Origin: Desulfocapsa sp.
GTDB lineage: Bacteria > Desulfobacterota > Desulfobulbia > Desulfobulbales > Desulfocapsaceae
Assembly (NCBI GenBank): GCA_029942265.1
Contig: JAOZTO010000091.1
Span: 1 to 8,226, forward strand
Direction: 5' to 3'
Length of the DNA stretch: 8,226 nucleotides
The notes below the pieces were generated by a model. It was not told the DNA's origin, did not search any database, and saw nothing but the letters and a program-made list of their open reading frames with translations. Below, piece by piece: positions 1 through 7,195 of this stretch. The translations under genes and the position numbers were made by a program. Numbering within the stretch: the stretch's first letter is position 1; each line of letters opens with the position of its first letter.

Positions 1-1
1 A

Positions 2-2725
2 CCAAGTTTTACACTAGGCGGAACTGGTGGTGGTGTTGCCTATAATCGTCAGGAATTAAAAGATCTTTCAACATCAGGCCTTGATCTCTCCATGACCACC
101 GAGATTATGCTTGAACGCAGTCTTCTTGGCTGGAAAGAGTATGAACTTGAGTTGATGCGTGATTCCAAGGACAATGTGGTTATCATCTGTTCCATCGAAA
201 ATATTGATGCCATGGGTGTACACACCGGTGATTCAATCACTGTGGCTCCAGCTCAGACCTTAACTGATCGTGAATATCAGAATATGCGTGATGCATCCAT
301 CGCCATTATCCGTGAGATCGGTGTTGAAACCGGTGGATCTAATGTACAGTTTGCCGTAAATCCTGAAGATGGGGAACTCATGGTTATTGAGATGAATCCT
401 CGTGTGTCAAGAAGTTCGGCACTCGCCTCCAAGGCAACCGGCTTTCCCATTGCAAAGATTGCTGCAAAGCTTGCTGTCGGCTACACGCTTGATGAACTCA
501 AAAATGATATAACCCGTGAAACATACGCCGCTTTTGAACCAAGCATTGACTACTGTGTGGTGAAAATTCCACGCTGGACCTTTGAAAAATTTCCCGGAGC
601 AGAAGATGTCTTGAGTACCGCCATGAAATCAGTTGGCGAAACCATGGCCATGGGACGTACTTTTAAAGAGGCATTTCAGAAGGGAATGAGATCACTTGAA
701 ACCGGAAGATTTGGTTTTGGTGGTGATGGAAAGGAAGACCATAGCCACCTTGAACTCGAAGACCTGGAAGCCAATCTACGAAAACCAAATTCAAAACGGG
801 TCGGTTATATCCATGAAGCATTGAAACGTAATTTCTCCATCGAAAAACTCTTTACGTTGACCCAAATAGATCCATGGTTTCTATATAATTTTCAACAAAT
901 TGTAACAAAGGAAAATGAGATCCGCAAGCAGGGGTTTAAGGGATTATCGCCTGATTTCCTCAGAAGTTGTAAGGAATATGGTTTTTCAGATTATCAGCTT
1001 GCATTTCTCACCGGAACATCGGCCAAAGATGTTCGTGAACTTCGAAAAACCCTAGGGGTTGAACCAGTTTATAAACTTGTGGATACCTGCGCTGCTGAGT
1101 TTGAGTCATATACTCCCTATTACTATTCTACTTACGAACAGGAAAATGAAGCAACTGCTACTGATAAAAAGAAGGTAATTATTCTGGGTGGCGGGCCTAA
1201 TCGTATTGGTCAGGGAATTGAATTTGATTACTGTTGTGTGCATGCATCCTTTGCTCTTGCTGAGATTGGTGTAGAGTCTATTATGGTTAACTCAAACCCT
1301 GAAACAGTGTCCACAGATTATGATACCTCAGATAAACTCTATTTTGAACCACTCACATTTGAGGATGTTTTAAATATTATCGATCTTGAAAAACCAGACG
1401 GAGTGATTGTGCAGTTTGGCGGTCAGACACCACTTAATCTTGCTGTAGCTCTTGAAGAAGAAGGGGTACCAATCATTGGTACCTCTCCTGATTCCATTGA
1501 TCGCGCCGAAGATCGAAAACGTTTTCAGCAGTTTTTGCAGAAACTGGGTCTTCGTCAACCGGATAACGATACTGTTCAGACTCTGGAAGAAGCACTCGCT
1601 ATTGCTCAGAAAATTGGCTATCCTGTTGTAGTTCGTCCATCTTATGTGCTTGGTGGACGGGATATGCGTATTGCATATAATGATGATGAGATCCGTAATT
1701 TCATGGCCATTCCAGGCATTGCTGGAGCCGATCATCCTGTTCTGATTGACAAGTTTTTAAAAGATGCCATTGAAGTAGATGTTGATGCACTCTGTGATGG
1801 TGAAGATACTATTATCGGCGGCATAATGCAGCATATTGAAGAGGCTGGAATTCACTCAGGCGATTCTGCCTGCGTTTTACCGCCGCATACTCTTTCTCCT
1901 CGGATGATTGCTGAGATCAAAGAAGCAAGTCGTGCCATGGCACTTGAACTTGGAGTTATCGGCCTTATGAATGTTCAGTATGCTGTAAAAGGAGATGATT
2001 TATACATTCTTGAGGTGAATCCAAGGGCATCAAGAACCGTTCCTTTTGTTTCAAAGGCAACGGGTGTTCCCCTTGCTAAAATGGCCACCAAAATCATGAT
2101 GGGAAAAACATTGGCTGAACTTGGGCTTACAGAAGAGGTGGAAATTACTCATTGGGCTGTTAAAGAGGCTGTATTTCCTTTTGATCGCTTTGATGGTGTG
2201 GATACTTTGCTTGGACCTGAAATGAAATCCACAGGTGAGGTGATGGGAATTGATGATGATCTTGGCCTTGCACTTGCCAAAGGGCAGCTTGCAGCAGGAT
2301 CAACGCTCCCCGACAGCGGAACAGTGTTCATCAGTGTTCGGGACAGTGATAAAAACACGATTCTGACACCTGCAAGAACTCTTGTTGAGATGGATTTTGA
2401 TATTGTCGCCACTGAAGGAACCGCAACATTTCTTCAGGAAAATGATATACCCTGTATTCAGGTGAATAAAATTTCACAAGGCAGACCGCATATTCTGGAT
2501 AAAATACAGGATCAACAAATTGCCTGGGTTGTAAATACATCCATGGGAAAACGTACCACAGAAGATTCCTACTCTATCCGTCGTGCAGCCCTTGAACTTC
2601 ACATTCCCTACAGCACTACAGCCACTGGCGCTGTTGCAGTTGTTATGGCCATGAAGGCCATGCGTGAAAAAGAAATTGAGGTGCATCCAGTTCAGTACTT
2701 CACACAAAAAATTGAATCAATTTAG
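2..2725 (+). CDS. carB: Carbamoyl-phosphate synthase large subunit, 5'-truncated by window edge
   Basis: The product makes carbamoyl phosphate from bicarbonate, ammonia (passed on by the CarA glutaminase subunit, not in this window) and two ATP, feeding pyrimidine and arginine synthesis in the cytoplasm. The frame is open from base 2 and starts at PSFTLGG, matching about residue 170 of the roughly 1073-residue E. coli protein, so only the N-terminal part is outside. The rest of the first ATP-grasp half carries E130, N132 and R134 in IEMNPR. The second half starts near residue 388 ([14 protein letters not shown]) with the equivalent E671, N673 and R675. The C-terminal MGS-like allosteric domain keeps S778, K784, T804, T807, K823 and N845, equivalents of E. 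coli S948, K954, T974, T977, K993 and N1015. The Asp of the E. coli ornithine contact (D1041) is Ser871 here, so ornithine activation should not be assumed. The reading frame is intact, ending in TAG. The internal ATG at 92 is not the start. Identity is secure by family resemblance. Confidence 0.97.
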   Translation, partial: PSFTLGGTGGGVAYNRQELKDLSTSGLDLSMTTEIMLERSLLGWKEYELELMRDSKDNVVIICSIENIDAMGVHTGDSITVAPAQTLTDREYQNMRDASIAIIREIGVETGGSNVQFAVNPEDGELMVIEMNPRVSRSSALASKATGFPIAKIAAKLAVGYTLDELKNDITRETYAAFEPSIDYCVVKIPRWTFEKFPGAEDVLSTAMKSVGETMAMGRTFKEAFQKGMRSLETGRFGFGGDGKEDHSHLELEDLEANLRKPNSKRVGYIHEALKRNFSIEKLFTLTQIDPWFLYNFQQIVTKENEIRKQGFKGLSPDFLRSCKEYGFSDYQLAFLTGTSAKDVRELRKTLGVEPVYKLVDTCAAEFESYTPYYYSTYEQENEATATDKKKVIILGGGPNRIGQGIEFDYCCVHASFALAEIGVESIMVNSNPETVSTDYDTSDKLYFEPLTFEDVLNIIDLEKPDGVIVQFGGQTPLNLAVALEEEGVPIIGTSPDSIDRAEDRKRFQQFLQKLGLRQPDNDTVQTLEEALAIAQKIGYPVVVRPSYVLGGRDMRIAYNDDEIRNFMAIPGIAGADHPVLIDKFLKDAIEVDVDALCDGEDTIIGGIMQHIEEAGIHSGDSACVLPPHTLSPRMIAEIKEASRAMALELGVIGLMNVQYAVKGDDLYILEVNPRASRTVPFVSKATGVPLAKMATKIMMGKTLAELGLTEEVEITHWAVKEAVFPFDRFDGVDTLLGPEMKSTGEVMGIDDDLGLALAKGQLAAGSTLPDSGTVFISVRDSDKNTILTPARTLVEMDFDIVATEGTATFLQENDIPCIQVNKISQGRPHILDKIQDQQIAWVVNTSMGKRTTEDSYSIRRAALELHIPYSTTATGAVAVVMAMKAMREKEIEVHPVQYFTQKIESI

Positions 2726-2749
2726 CTCTTTTTTTGAAAAAAACAGTAT

Positions 2750-2767
2750 AGCACTCGACAGAGTGCT
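2750..2767. other. Small hairpin 25 bases after carB
   Basis: AGCACTC (2750-2756) pairs perfectly with GAGTGCT (2761-2767) around the loop GACA. It lies just downstream of the carB stop, but no T-run follows on the + strand. On the minus strand a T7 follows only after a 6-base gap. It could be an mRNA 3'-end stabiliser or a weak terminator; the sequence does not decide. Confidence 0.35.
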
Positions 2768-2855
2768 CAACTGCGCTTATGGTTGTGTTGCTGTGTAACT
2801 TATCTGGTAGTGGTAATCCAACAACAGATACACGTAAAGTGTTATTAATTATACT

Positions 2856-2864
2856 AAATATTGT
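2856..2864. repeat. Left flanking direct repeat (candidate target-site duplication)
   Basis: AAATATTGT directly abuts the GTAACTA end of the element. The same nine bases recur immediately outside the other end. Confidence 0.7.
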
Positions 2865-2971
2865 GTAACTATTCAGCTGCACCCCATATTCGCCCATTTG
2901 GACATTCTCACATAGCAAACTATGCTTCGAATATCCAAATGGACGAATATGGGGCACATCTGAACAGTTAC
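2865..2971. repeat. 107-bp imperfect palindrome within the MITE-like element
   Basis: The left arm 2865-2907 and right arm 2929-2971 are each 43 bases and complementary at 37 positions. The centre adds a further hairpin, CATAG-CAAA-CTATG (2911-2924), separated from the arms by a small internal loop (3 and 4 bases). The mismatched pairs are 2871/2965, 2877/2959, 2880/2956, 2881/2955, 2893/2943 and 2903/2933. Five of the six are A opposite C on the + strand, which become G-U wobbles in a minus-strand transcript. A competing local hairpin, CTGAAC/GTTCAG (2960-2965 with 2973-2978), straddles the right edge. Confidence 0.9.
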
Positions 2972-3006
2972 AGTTCAGTGCTATGCCAATTTTTTGGTGT
3001 AGTTAC
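2865..3006. mobile_element. MITE-like non-autonomous element (142 bp)
   Basis: The element begins GTAACTA and ends TAGTTAC, a 7-bp terminal inverted repeat. It is bounded on each side by the identical 9-mer AAATATTGT (2856-2864 and 3007-3015), as expected for a target-site duplication. Inside, 2865-2971 is a large imperfect palindrome, and a 35-base tail (2972-3006) completes the right end. It has no room for a transposase, so it would be moved in trans. GTAA ends with an 8-bp duplication are typical of the IS66 family; the duplication here is 9 bp, or 8 bp plus a matching base, so assignment to IS66 is only a suggestion. It sits 120 bp upstream of ftsH and may affect its expression. Confidence 0.7.
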
Positions 3007-3015
3007 AAATATTGT
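3007..3015. repeat. Right flanking direct repeat (candidate target-site duplication)
   Basis: This is a second exact copy of AAATATTGT, directly abutting the TAGTTAC end of the element. Its last T is also the first base of a -35-like TTTACA. Confidence 0.7.
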
Positions 3016-3043
3016 TTACAAACATTCGTGTTTGGTTCAAAAT
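3015..3043 (+). promoter_or_regulatory. Candidate sigma-70 promoter upstream of ftsH (distal)
   Basis: TTTACA (3015-3020, five of six matches to TTGACA) and CAAAAT (3038-3043, four of six to TATAAT) are separated by 17 bases. The -35 box begins at the edge of the element's right flanking repeat, so the insertion would set the sequence just upstream of this promoter. The score is modest for AT-rich DNA, and a chance match is quite possible. Confidence 0.3.
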
Positions 3044-3057
3044 AGGCCAAACCACTG

Positions 3058-3099
3058 AATGGTAAGTATTTTGATAAAGTGTTAAAAATATTTACCATT
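3058..3099. repeat. 15-bp inverted repeat upstream of ftsH
   Basis: AATGGTAAGTATTTT (3058-3072) pairs with AAAATATTTACCATT (3085-3099) over 15 positions around a 12-base loop. The only non-Watson-Crick pair is a G-T (3066/3091). The repeat ends 27 bases before the ftsH start codon and overlaps a promoter candidate. It could be a dimeric regulator's operator or a 5'-UTR stem-loop. No T-run follows, so it does not look like a terminator. Confidence 0.6.
3071..3098 (+). promoter_or_regulatory. Candidate promoter upstream of ftsH (proximal)
   Basis: TTGATA (3071-3076, five of six to the -35 consensus) and TACCAT (3093-3098, four of six to -10) are 16 bases apart. Both boxes lie within the 15-bp inverted repeat, so a protein bound there would block this promoter. 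A heat-shock (sigma-32) reading fits less well: only the CCAT part of the CCCCAT-type -10 matches. Confidence 0.3.
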
Positions 3100-3116
3100 G
3101 TTTAACTCAGAGTTGC

Positions 3117-3122
3117 GGAGGA
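3117..3122 (+). promoter_or_regulatory. Ribosome binding site that fixes the TTG start of ftsH
   Basis: GGAGGA lies 5 bases (from the last G of GGAGG) before TTG at 3127. The strong Shine-Dalgarno match and spacing support TTG as the start. The resulting N terminus ([15 protein letters not shown]) has the usual FtsH form. Confidence 0.8.
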
Positions 3123-3126
3123 CTCG

Positions 3127-5133
3127 TTGAATACTTTTTATAAAAACCTATCTATGTGGCTGGTGATTGGCTTAACCATGATCCTACTCTTTAATCTGTT
3201 TAATAAACCACAAACCAATACGACCTCACTGACCTACAGTCAGTTTGTGTCTGCTGTTGAAAATCGTGATATTTCCAAAGTTGAAATATCTGGTGATATT
3301 GTTTCTGGTAAAACACAGGATGGTAAACCATTCCGAGCGGTTTATCCGATCAATGATGACGAGATGATCTCTATCCTGCGAAATAACGGTGCAGATATTT
3401 CCGTCAAGGAAGTCCAGAGAGACTCCTGGCTAATGACCATATTTGTTTCATGGTTCCCCATGTTACTACTTATTGGTGTATGGGTATTTTTCATGCGCCA
3501 GATGCAGATGGGTGGCGGAAAAGGCGGTGCTCTTTCTTTTGGAAAAACCAAAGCAAAGCTTCTGGAACAGGGCGAACATAAGGTCACGTTTGAAGATGTT
3601 GCAGGTATCGATGAAGCCAAAAATGAACTTGAAGAAATCATTGATTTCTTAAAAGATCCTGCGAAATTTACGAAACTTGGTGCCCGTATTCCCAAAGGAG
3701 TGTTACTTGCCGGTTCTCCTGGAACTGGTAAAACCCTGCTTGCTAAAGCTATTGCAGGGGAAGCTGACGTTCCATTCTTTACTATTTCCGGATCTGATTT
3801 TGTGGAAATGTTTGTGGGTGTAGGAGCTTCGCGTGTTCGTGATCTCTTTACCCAAGGAAAGAAAAATGCACCCTGTATAATATTTATTGACGAGATTGAC
3901 GCTGTCGGTCGTCATCGTGGAGCAGGCTTGGGTGGCGGACATGACGAACGTGAACAGACACTAAATCAATTGCTGGTCGAAATGGATGGCTTTGAGGAAA
4001 ACGAGGGAGTTATTATCGTAGCCGCAACAAACAGACCGGATGTTCTCGATCCTGCACTGCTTCGTCCGGGACGTTTTGATCGTCAGGTCGTTGTTCCTGT
4101 TCCTGATGTACTTGGTCGCCAAAAGATTCTTGAAATATATGCTAAAAAAACCAAGATGAGAGACGATGTCGATATGGAAATTGTCGCTCGTGGAACCCCA
4201 GGATTTTCAGGGGCAGATCTTGAAAATCTGGTGAATGAAGCGGCTCTTATGGCAGCTCGAACTGGAGCCACCAAGATAGACAGACATATGATCGACAAGG
4301 CTAAAGATAAAATTATGATGGGCGCTGAACGGCGTTCCATGATCATTACAGATAGCGAAAAGGAAATTACGGCATATCATGAGGCGGGTCATGCTGTAGT
4401 AGCACGACTTCTACCAGGTACTGATCCAATCCATAAAGTGTCGATCATTCCACGTGGCCGCGCACTTGGAGTCACCATGCAGTTGCCAACGGATGAGCAT
4501 TACACCCATTCTAAAAAATTCCTGGAACACTCGTTGTGCATTCTTTTTGGTGGCCGTGTTGCTGAAAAACTTGTGTTTGATGAAATCACAACTGGTGCCG
4601 GAAACGATATCGAACGTGCATCTCAGATGGCGCGGAAGATGGTTTGCGAATGGGGAATGAGTGAAGAGCTTGGCCCCTTAGCTTTCGGAAAAAAAGAAGA
4701 ACAAATTTTTCTTGGCAGAGAGATCAATCAGCATCGTGATTTTAGTGAAAACACTGCGATGAAGATTGATGTAGAAGTTTCTAAAATTGTAACAACCGCT
4801 AATGAGAAGGTTTTTAACCTACTTTCTGACAATATTGACATCCTTAAACGGGTAGCGGAAGATTTACTGGAAAAAGAGACAATCCTACTCGAAGACATTG
4901 AAGATGTACTCGACGAACTTCGCCCCGGTCAGTATGAACGTACTGAAAAAGAGCAAGAACCTGAGAAAAAAGCGGCAAAGAAACCTGTTGTGAAAAGACC
5001 TGTCGCTGAATCTCCTGAGGAAGAATCAGGTGAAGAGCAACAGGCACCAACAGAAAAAGTAGTTGATAAAGAAACTCCTCAGAAAGAAGCGGAGGAGGAT
5101 GTAGCAAAGTCTGAAGAAATCAGCAAAGAATAA
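3127..5133 (+). CDS. ftsH: ATP-dependent zinc metalloprotease FtsH
   Basis: FtsH is a hexameric inner-membrane AAA+ protease that extracts and degrades misassembled membrane proteins and selected soluble regulators. This copy has 668 residues (644 in E. coli). Membrane segments lie at about 8-26 and 101-123, with the periplasmic domain between. The Walker A motif is GSPGTGKT (196-203), with Ser where GPPGTGKT is commonest. Walker B is IFIDE (D255, E256), and the second region of homology LRPGRFDR carries arginine fingers R313 and R316. The zinc site is HEAGH (418-422), with D494 in TGAGNDI as third ligand. The last 66 or so residues (603-668) are a Glu/Lys/Pro-rich, low-complexity tail. Translation starts at TTG behind a good ribosome binding site. 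The stop is 2 bases before folP, implying co-transcription. All catalytic residues are present, so the enzyme should be active. Confidence 0.98.
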   Translation: MNTFYKNLSMWLVIGLTMILLFNLFNKPQTNTTSLTYSQFVSAVENRDISKVEISGDIVSGKTQDGKPFRAVYPINDDEMISILRNNGADISVKEVQRDSWLMTIFVSWFPMLLLIGVWVFFMRQMQMGGGKGGALSFGKTKAKLLEQGEHKVTFEDVAGIDEAKNELEEIIDFLKDPAKFTKLGARIPKGVLLAGSPGTGKTLLAKAIAGEADVPFFTISGSDFVEMFVGVGASRVRDLFTQGKKNAPCIIFIDEIDAVGRHRGAGLGGGHDEREQTLNQLLVEMDGFEENEGVIIVAATNRPDVLDPALLRPGRFDRQVVVPVPDVLGRQKILEIYAKKTKMRDDVDMEIVARGTPGFSGADLENLVNEAALMAARTGATKIDRHMIDKAKDKIMMGAERRSMIITDSEKEITAYHEAGHAVVARLLPGTDPIHKVSIIPRGRALGVTMQLPTDEHYTHSKKFLEHSLCILFGGRVAEKLVFDEITTGAGNDIERASQMARKMVCEWGMSEELGPLAFGKKEEQIFLGREINQHRDFSENTAMKIDVEVSKIVTTANEKVFNLLSDNIDILKRVAEDLLEKETILLEDIEDVLDELRPGQYERTEKEQEPEKKAAKKPVVKRPVAESPEEESGEEQQAPTEKVVDKETPQKEAEEDVAKSEEISKE

Positions 5134-5135
5134 CC

Positions 5136-5936
5136 ATGACCCCCCCCAAAATCATGGGTATCTTAAATGTGACCCCCGATTCGTTTTCTGACGGTGGTCA
5201 GTTTGATTCTGTAGCCTCTGCCTGTTCTCAGGCAGAGGCTATTTGTGCTTCTGGTGCAGATATTATAGATGTGGGCGGTGAGTCAACACGTCCCTTTGCA
5301 TCCCCTGTAACCGAGCAGGAAGAGTTGAATCGTGTTATCCCAGCCATACATTCCATTCGTTCCAAATATTCAATTCCCATTTCCATTGATACCACTAAGG
5401 CAGAAGTTGCCAGGCAGGCGCTTAAAGCGGGTGCCGATATTATTAATGATGTTTCTGCACTGCAAAAAGATCCACGGATGCTGACACTTGTCCAAGAGAC
5501 ATCTGTTCCAGTAATCATCATGCATATGCAAAATACGCCAGGCGATATGCAGGTAAAACCACACTACAACAATGTGGTAACCGATATAATGGATTTTTTC
5601 AGAGAACGCCTAGCGTGGCTTGCTGAAAATGGTGTTGATACCAAACGCATCACTCTTGATCCGGGAATAGGATTTGGAAAAACCCTAACTCACAACCTTT
5701 CCATTATCAAAAACTTTTCTGCATTTAAAGAACTTGGCTGTCCACTTCTTCTTGGGCATTCCCGTAAACGATTTATTGGAGATATTACAGGTCTTGAAGT
5801 TAATGATCGGGATTTGGCAACAGCGGTTGTCTCCGCACTTTCCTGCGCATCTGGTGTAGATATTATTCGAGTTCATAATGTGACTGTAACCCGTCAGGCG
5901 TTACAGATGGCTACTGCAATCATGGATGCCGAATAA
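5136..5936 (+). CDS. folP: Dihydropteroate synthase
   Basis: The enzyme condenses 6-hydroxymethyl-dihydropterin diphosphate with p-aminobenzoate to give dihydropteroate in folate synthesis, and is the sulfonamide target. It has 266 residues against 282 in E. coli, mainly because the N terminus is about 10 residues shorter. Family motifs are in order: ILNVTPDSFSDGG (N11), DVGGESTRP (51-53 TRP loop), SIDTTK (D85), INDV (N104), LDPGIGFGKT (D175), GHSRKR (K211) and IRVHNV (R245, H247). These match E. coli N22, D96, N115, D185, K221, R255 and H257 with a steady offset of about 10. ATG at 5136 lies 2 bases after the ftsH stop with no strong ribosome binding site, suggesting translational coupling. 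Met7 (ATG at 5154) is a possible alternative start. Eight C in a row (5140-5147) fill codons 2-4, and a perfect hairpin lies at codons 26-36. Confidence 0.97.
   Translation: MTPPKIMGILNVTPDSFSDGGQFDSVASACSQAEAICASGADIIDVGGESTRPFASPVTEQEELNRVIPAIHSIRSKYSIPISIDTTKAEVARQALKAGADIINDVSALQKDPRMLTLVQETSVPVIIMHMQNTPGDMQVKPHYNNVVTDIMDFFRERLAWLAENGVDTKRITLDPGIGFGKTLTHNLSIIKNFSAFKELGCPLLLGHSRKRFIGDITGLEVNDRDLATAVVSALSCASGVDIIRVHNVTVTRQALQMATAIMDAE
5212..5241. repeat. Perfect 13-bp hairpin inside folP
   Basis: TAGCCTCTGCCTG (5212-5224) is exactly complementary to CAGGCAGAGGCTA (5229-5241) around a 4-base loop, TTCT. A G-T pair (5211/5242) can extend it. It is GC-rich relative to its surroundings and lies about 75 bases into folP, coding for residues 26-36. 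No T-run follows. It is clear as a structure; its function is unknown. Confidence 0.85.
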
Positions 5937-5939
5937 TTA

Positions 5940-5966
5940 CGGTTTACTGTGACACCGCATTTTTTT
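5940..5966 (+). terminator. Weak terminator-like structure after folP
   Basis: CGGT (5940-5943) can pair with ACCG (5954-5957) over a 10-base loop, and T7 (5960-5966) follows two bases later. The stem is only 4 bp, so at best it is a leaky terminator between folP and ackA. It begins 3 bases after the folP stop. Confidence 0.3.
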
Positions 5967-5995
5967 CAAAACATACAATAAAGGATACTAATCAT

Positions 5996-7195
5996 ATGAA
6001 AATATTAGTGATGAATTCAGGAAGTTCCTCATTAAAATTCCAACTTTTCACTGGTGTTGAACTAGCAGTTTTAGCCTCTGGAGTGATCGAGCAAATTGGC
6101 GATACAATTGGACATATTAAAATTAACTTTATTGATGCTTCAGGTGCCAATAAAGAATTGAAGACAGAACAGGTCATCCCTGACCATCGCAGTGCTATCC
6201 AGCTGATGGAAAAACTGTTTCTTGAACAAAAAATACTTACGGATGTGAGTGAACTTACAGGTGTCGGACACAGGGTCGTTCATGGAGGTGAGGCATTTTA
6301 TAAGCCTGTTCAGGTAACAAAGGAAGTACTTGATGGTATTAAAGAGTTAATACCGCTTGCTCCACTTCATAACCCTGCCAATATTGCAGGTATCGAAGTA
6401 CTTATGGAAAAAATACCTGATGTTCCGCAGGTTGCAGTATTTGATACAGCCTTTCATCAAACTATCCCGCAACATGCCTATCTCTATGCTCTGCCCCATG
6501 AACTATATGAAAAACACAAGGTGCGCCGTTACGGTTTTCACGGTACTTCACATTCTTATGTATCCAAAAAGGCAGCTGAATACCTGAATCGTCCCTACGA
6601 AGAATTGAAAATTATCACATTGCACCTTGGAAACGGGGCTAGTGCGGCAGCTATTGATCATGGTCTTTGCGTGGATACCTCAATGGGAATGACCCCGTTA
6701 GAAGGTCTGGTTATGGGCACTCGCAGCGGAGATATTGATCCGGCCATTCTCTTTTATCTTGCTCGTGAAACGGGAATGGATATTCCGGCACTGGATAATT
6801 TGCTAAATAAAGAGAGCGGGCTAAAAGGGATTTGTGGAATTAACGATATGCGCTCAATCGGTGAACTGGCCGCTGCTGGTGATACACAGGCAATGCTTGC
6901 CTTTAAAATATTTTGTTATCGCATTAAAAAGTATGTGGGAGCGTATCTTGCTGTACTTGGAGGTGCAGACTGTCTGGTGTTCACAGGTGGTATCGGAGAA
7001 AATGATCCTGAAGCAAGAGAACAATGTCTGTTGGATCTTGATGGACTAGGTATTAGTCTTGATCCGGTAAAAAATACTACTCGAAGTGATGCTGTCATAG
7101 AGATCCAAAACAGTGGCAGTGCATGTACCATTTTAGTGGTGCCTACTGATGAAGAATATGCGATAGCCGTTCAGACTTTAGAATTACTTATGTGA
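5996..7195 (+). CDS. ackA: Acetate kinase
   Basis: AckA interconverts acetyl phosphate + ADP and acetate + ATP in the cytoplasm. With phosphotransacetylase it links acetyl-CoA to acetate, either making ATP by acetate excretion or activating acetate. The 399-residue length is normal for the ASKHA-fold family. It begins MKILVMNSGSSSLKFQL, with N7 and the phosphate-binding GSSS. Further matches to the Methanosarcina thermophila active site are R93 (GHRVVHGG), H125 (PLHNP), D150 (FDTAFH), H182 (YGFHGTSH), N213 (HLGNGAS), R243 (GTRSGD), the FTGGIGEN loop (329-336) and the PTDEE carboxylates E386/E387. ATG at 5996 is preceded by AGGA (5982-5985), 10 bases away, a rather long spacing. The 59-base gap from folP leaves open whether it is in the same operon. 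No pta gene is visible on either side within the window. Confidence 0.98.
   Translation: MKILVMNSGSSSLKFQLFTGVELAVLASGVIEQIGDTIGHIKINFIDASGANKELKTEQVIPDHRSAIQLMEKLFLEQKILTDVSELTGVGHRVVHGGEAFYKPVQVTKEVLDGIKELIPLAPLHNPANIAGIEVLMEKIPDVPQVAVFDTAFHQTIPQHAYLYALPHELYEKHKVRRYGFHGTSHSYVSKKAAEYLNRPYEELKIITLHLGNGASAAAIDHGLCVDTSMGMTPLEGLVMGTRSGDIDPAILFYLARETGMDIPALDNLLNKESGLKGICGINDMRSIGELAAAGDTQAMLAFKIFCYRIKKYVGAYLAVLGGADCLVFTGGIGENDPEAREQCLLDLDGLGISLDPVKNTTRSDAVIEIQNSGSACTILVVPTDEEYAIAVQTLELLM

Larger units (their letters stand above)
2726..3126. other. Gene-free region between carB and ftsH
   Basis: No convincing gene lies in these 401 bases. Open frames across 2700-2957 (minus) and 2861-3058 (plus) encode nearly the same peptide only because they read the two arms of one palindrome. 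In order, the stretch holds a T7-G-A7 tract just after carB (2729-2743), a small hairpin (2750-2767), and a GT-rich segment with a short TATCTG/CAGATA pairing (2801-2830). A MITE-like element with flanking direct repeats follows (2856-3015). Last come promoter candidates and a 15-bp inverted repeat in front of ftsH. There is no clear strong intrinsic terminator for carB. Confidence 0.75.

Noticed and set aside
1465..1483. Perfect 9-bp inverted repeat GGTACCAAT-C-ATTGGTACC within carB.
   Set aside because: It encodes the family-conserved GVPIIGTSP segment, where adjacent Val-Pro-Ile-Ile-Gly-Thr codons can easily give this symmetry. Nothing regulatory is near, so chance is the simpler reading.
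1370..1735. Minus-strand open frame of about 121 codons opposite carB.
   Set aside because: It is antisense to the highly conserved second synthetase half of CarB, with no domain features or ribosome binding site.
2709..2735. AAATTG-AAT-CAATTT hairpin overlapping the carB stop, followed 5 bases later by T7, as a terminator.
   Set aside because: The stem is nearly all A-T, only 6 bp, and separated from the T-run by five bases. It is too weak to call an intrinsic terminator.
2827..2855. Promoter with TATACT at 2850-2855 upstream of the element.
   Set aside because: The -35 position (GATACA, 17 bases upstream) matches only three of six consensus bases, so there is little support beyond AT-richness.
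2861..3058. Small open frame on + strand across the palindrome.
   Set aside because: It reads the palindrome and flanking AT-rich DNA, has no ribosome binding site I can see, and mirrors a frame on the other strand.
5228..5521. Minus-strand open frame of about 97 codons opposite folP.
   Set aside because: folP is fully supported on the + strand by catalytic motifs. The antisense frame has no recognisable domain and is a shadow.
5949..5979. Promoter for ackA: GTGACA (5949-5954) and TACAAT (5974-5979).
   Set aside because: The 19-base spacing is poor, and a start near 5986 would exclude the AGGA ribosome binding site at 5982-5985 from the mRNA.
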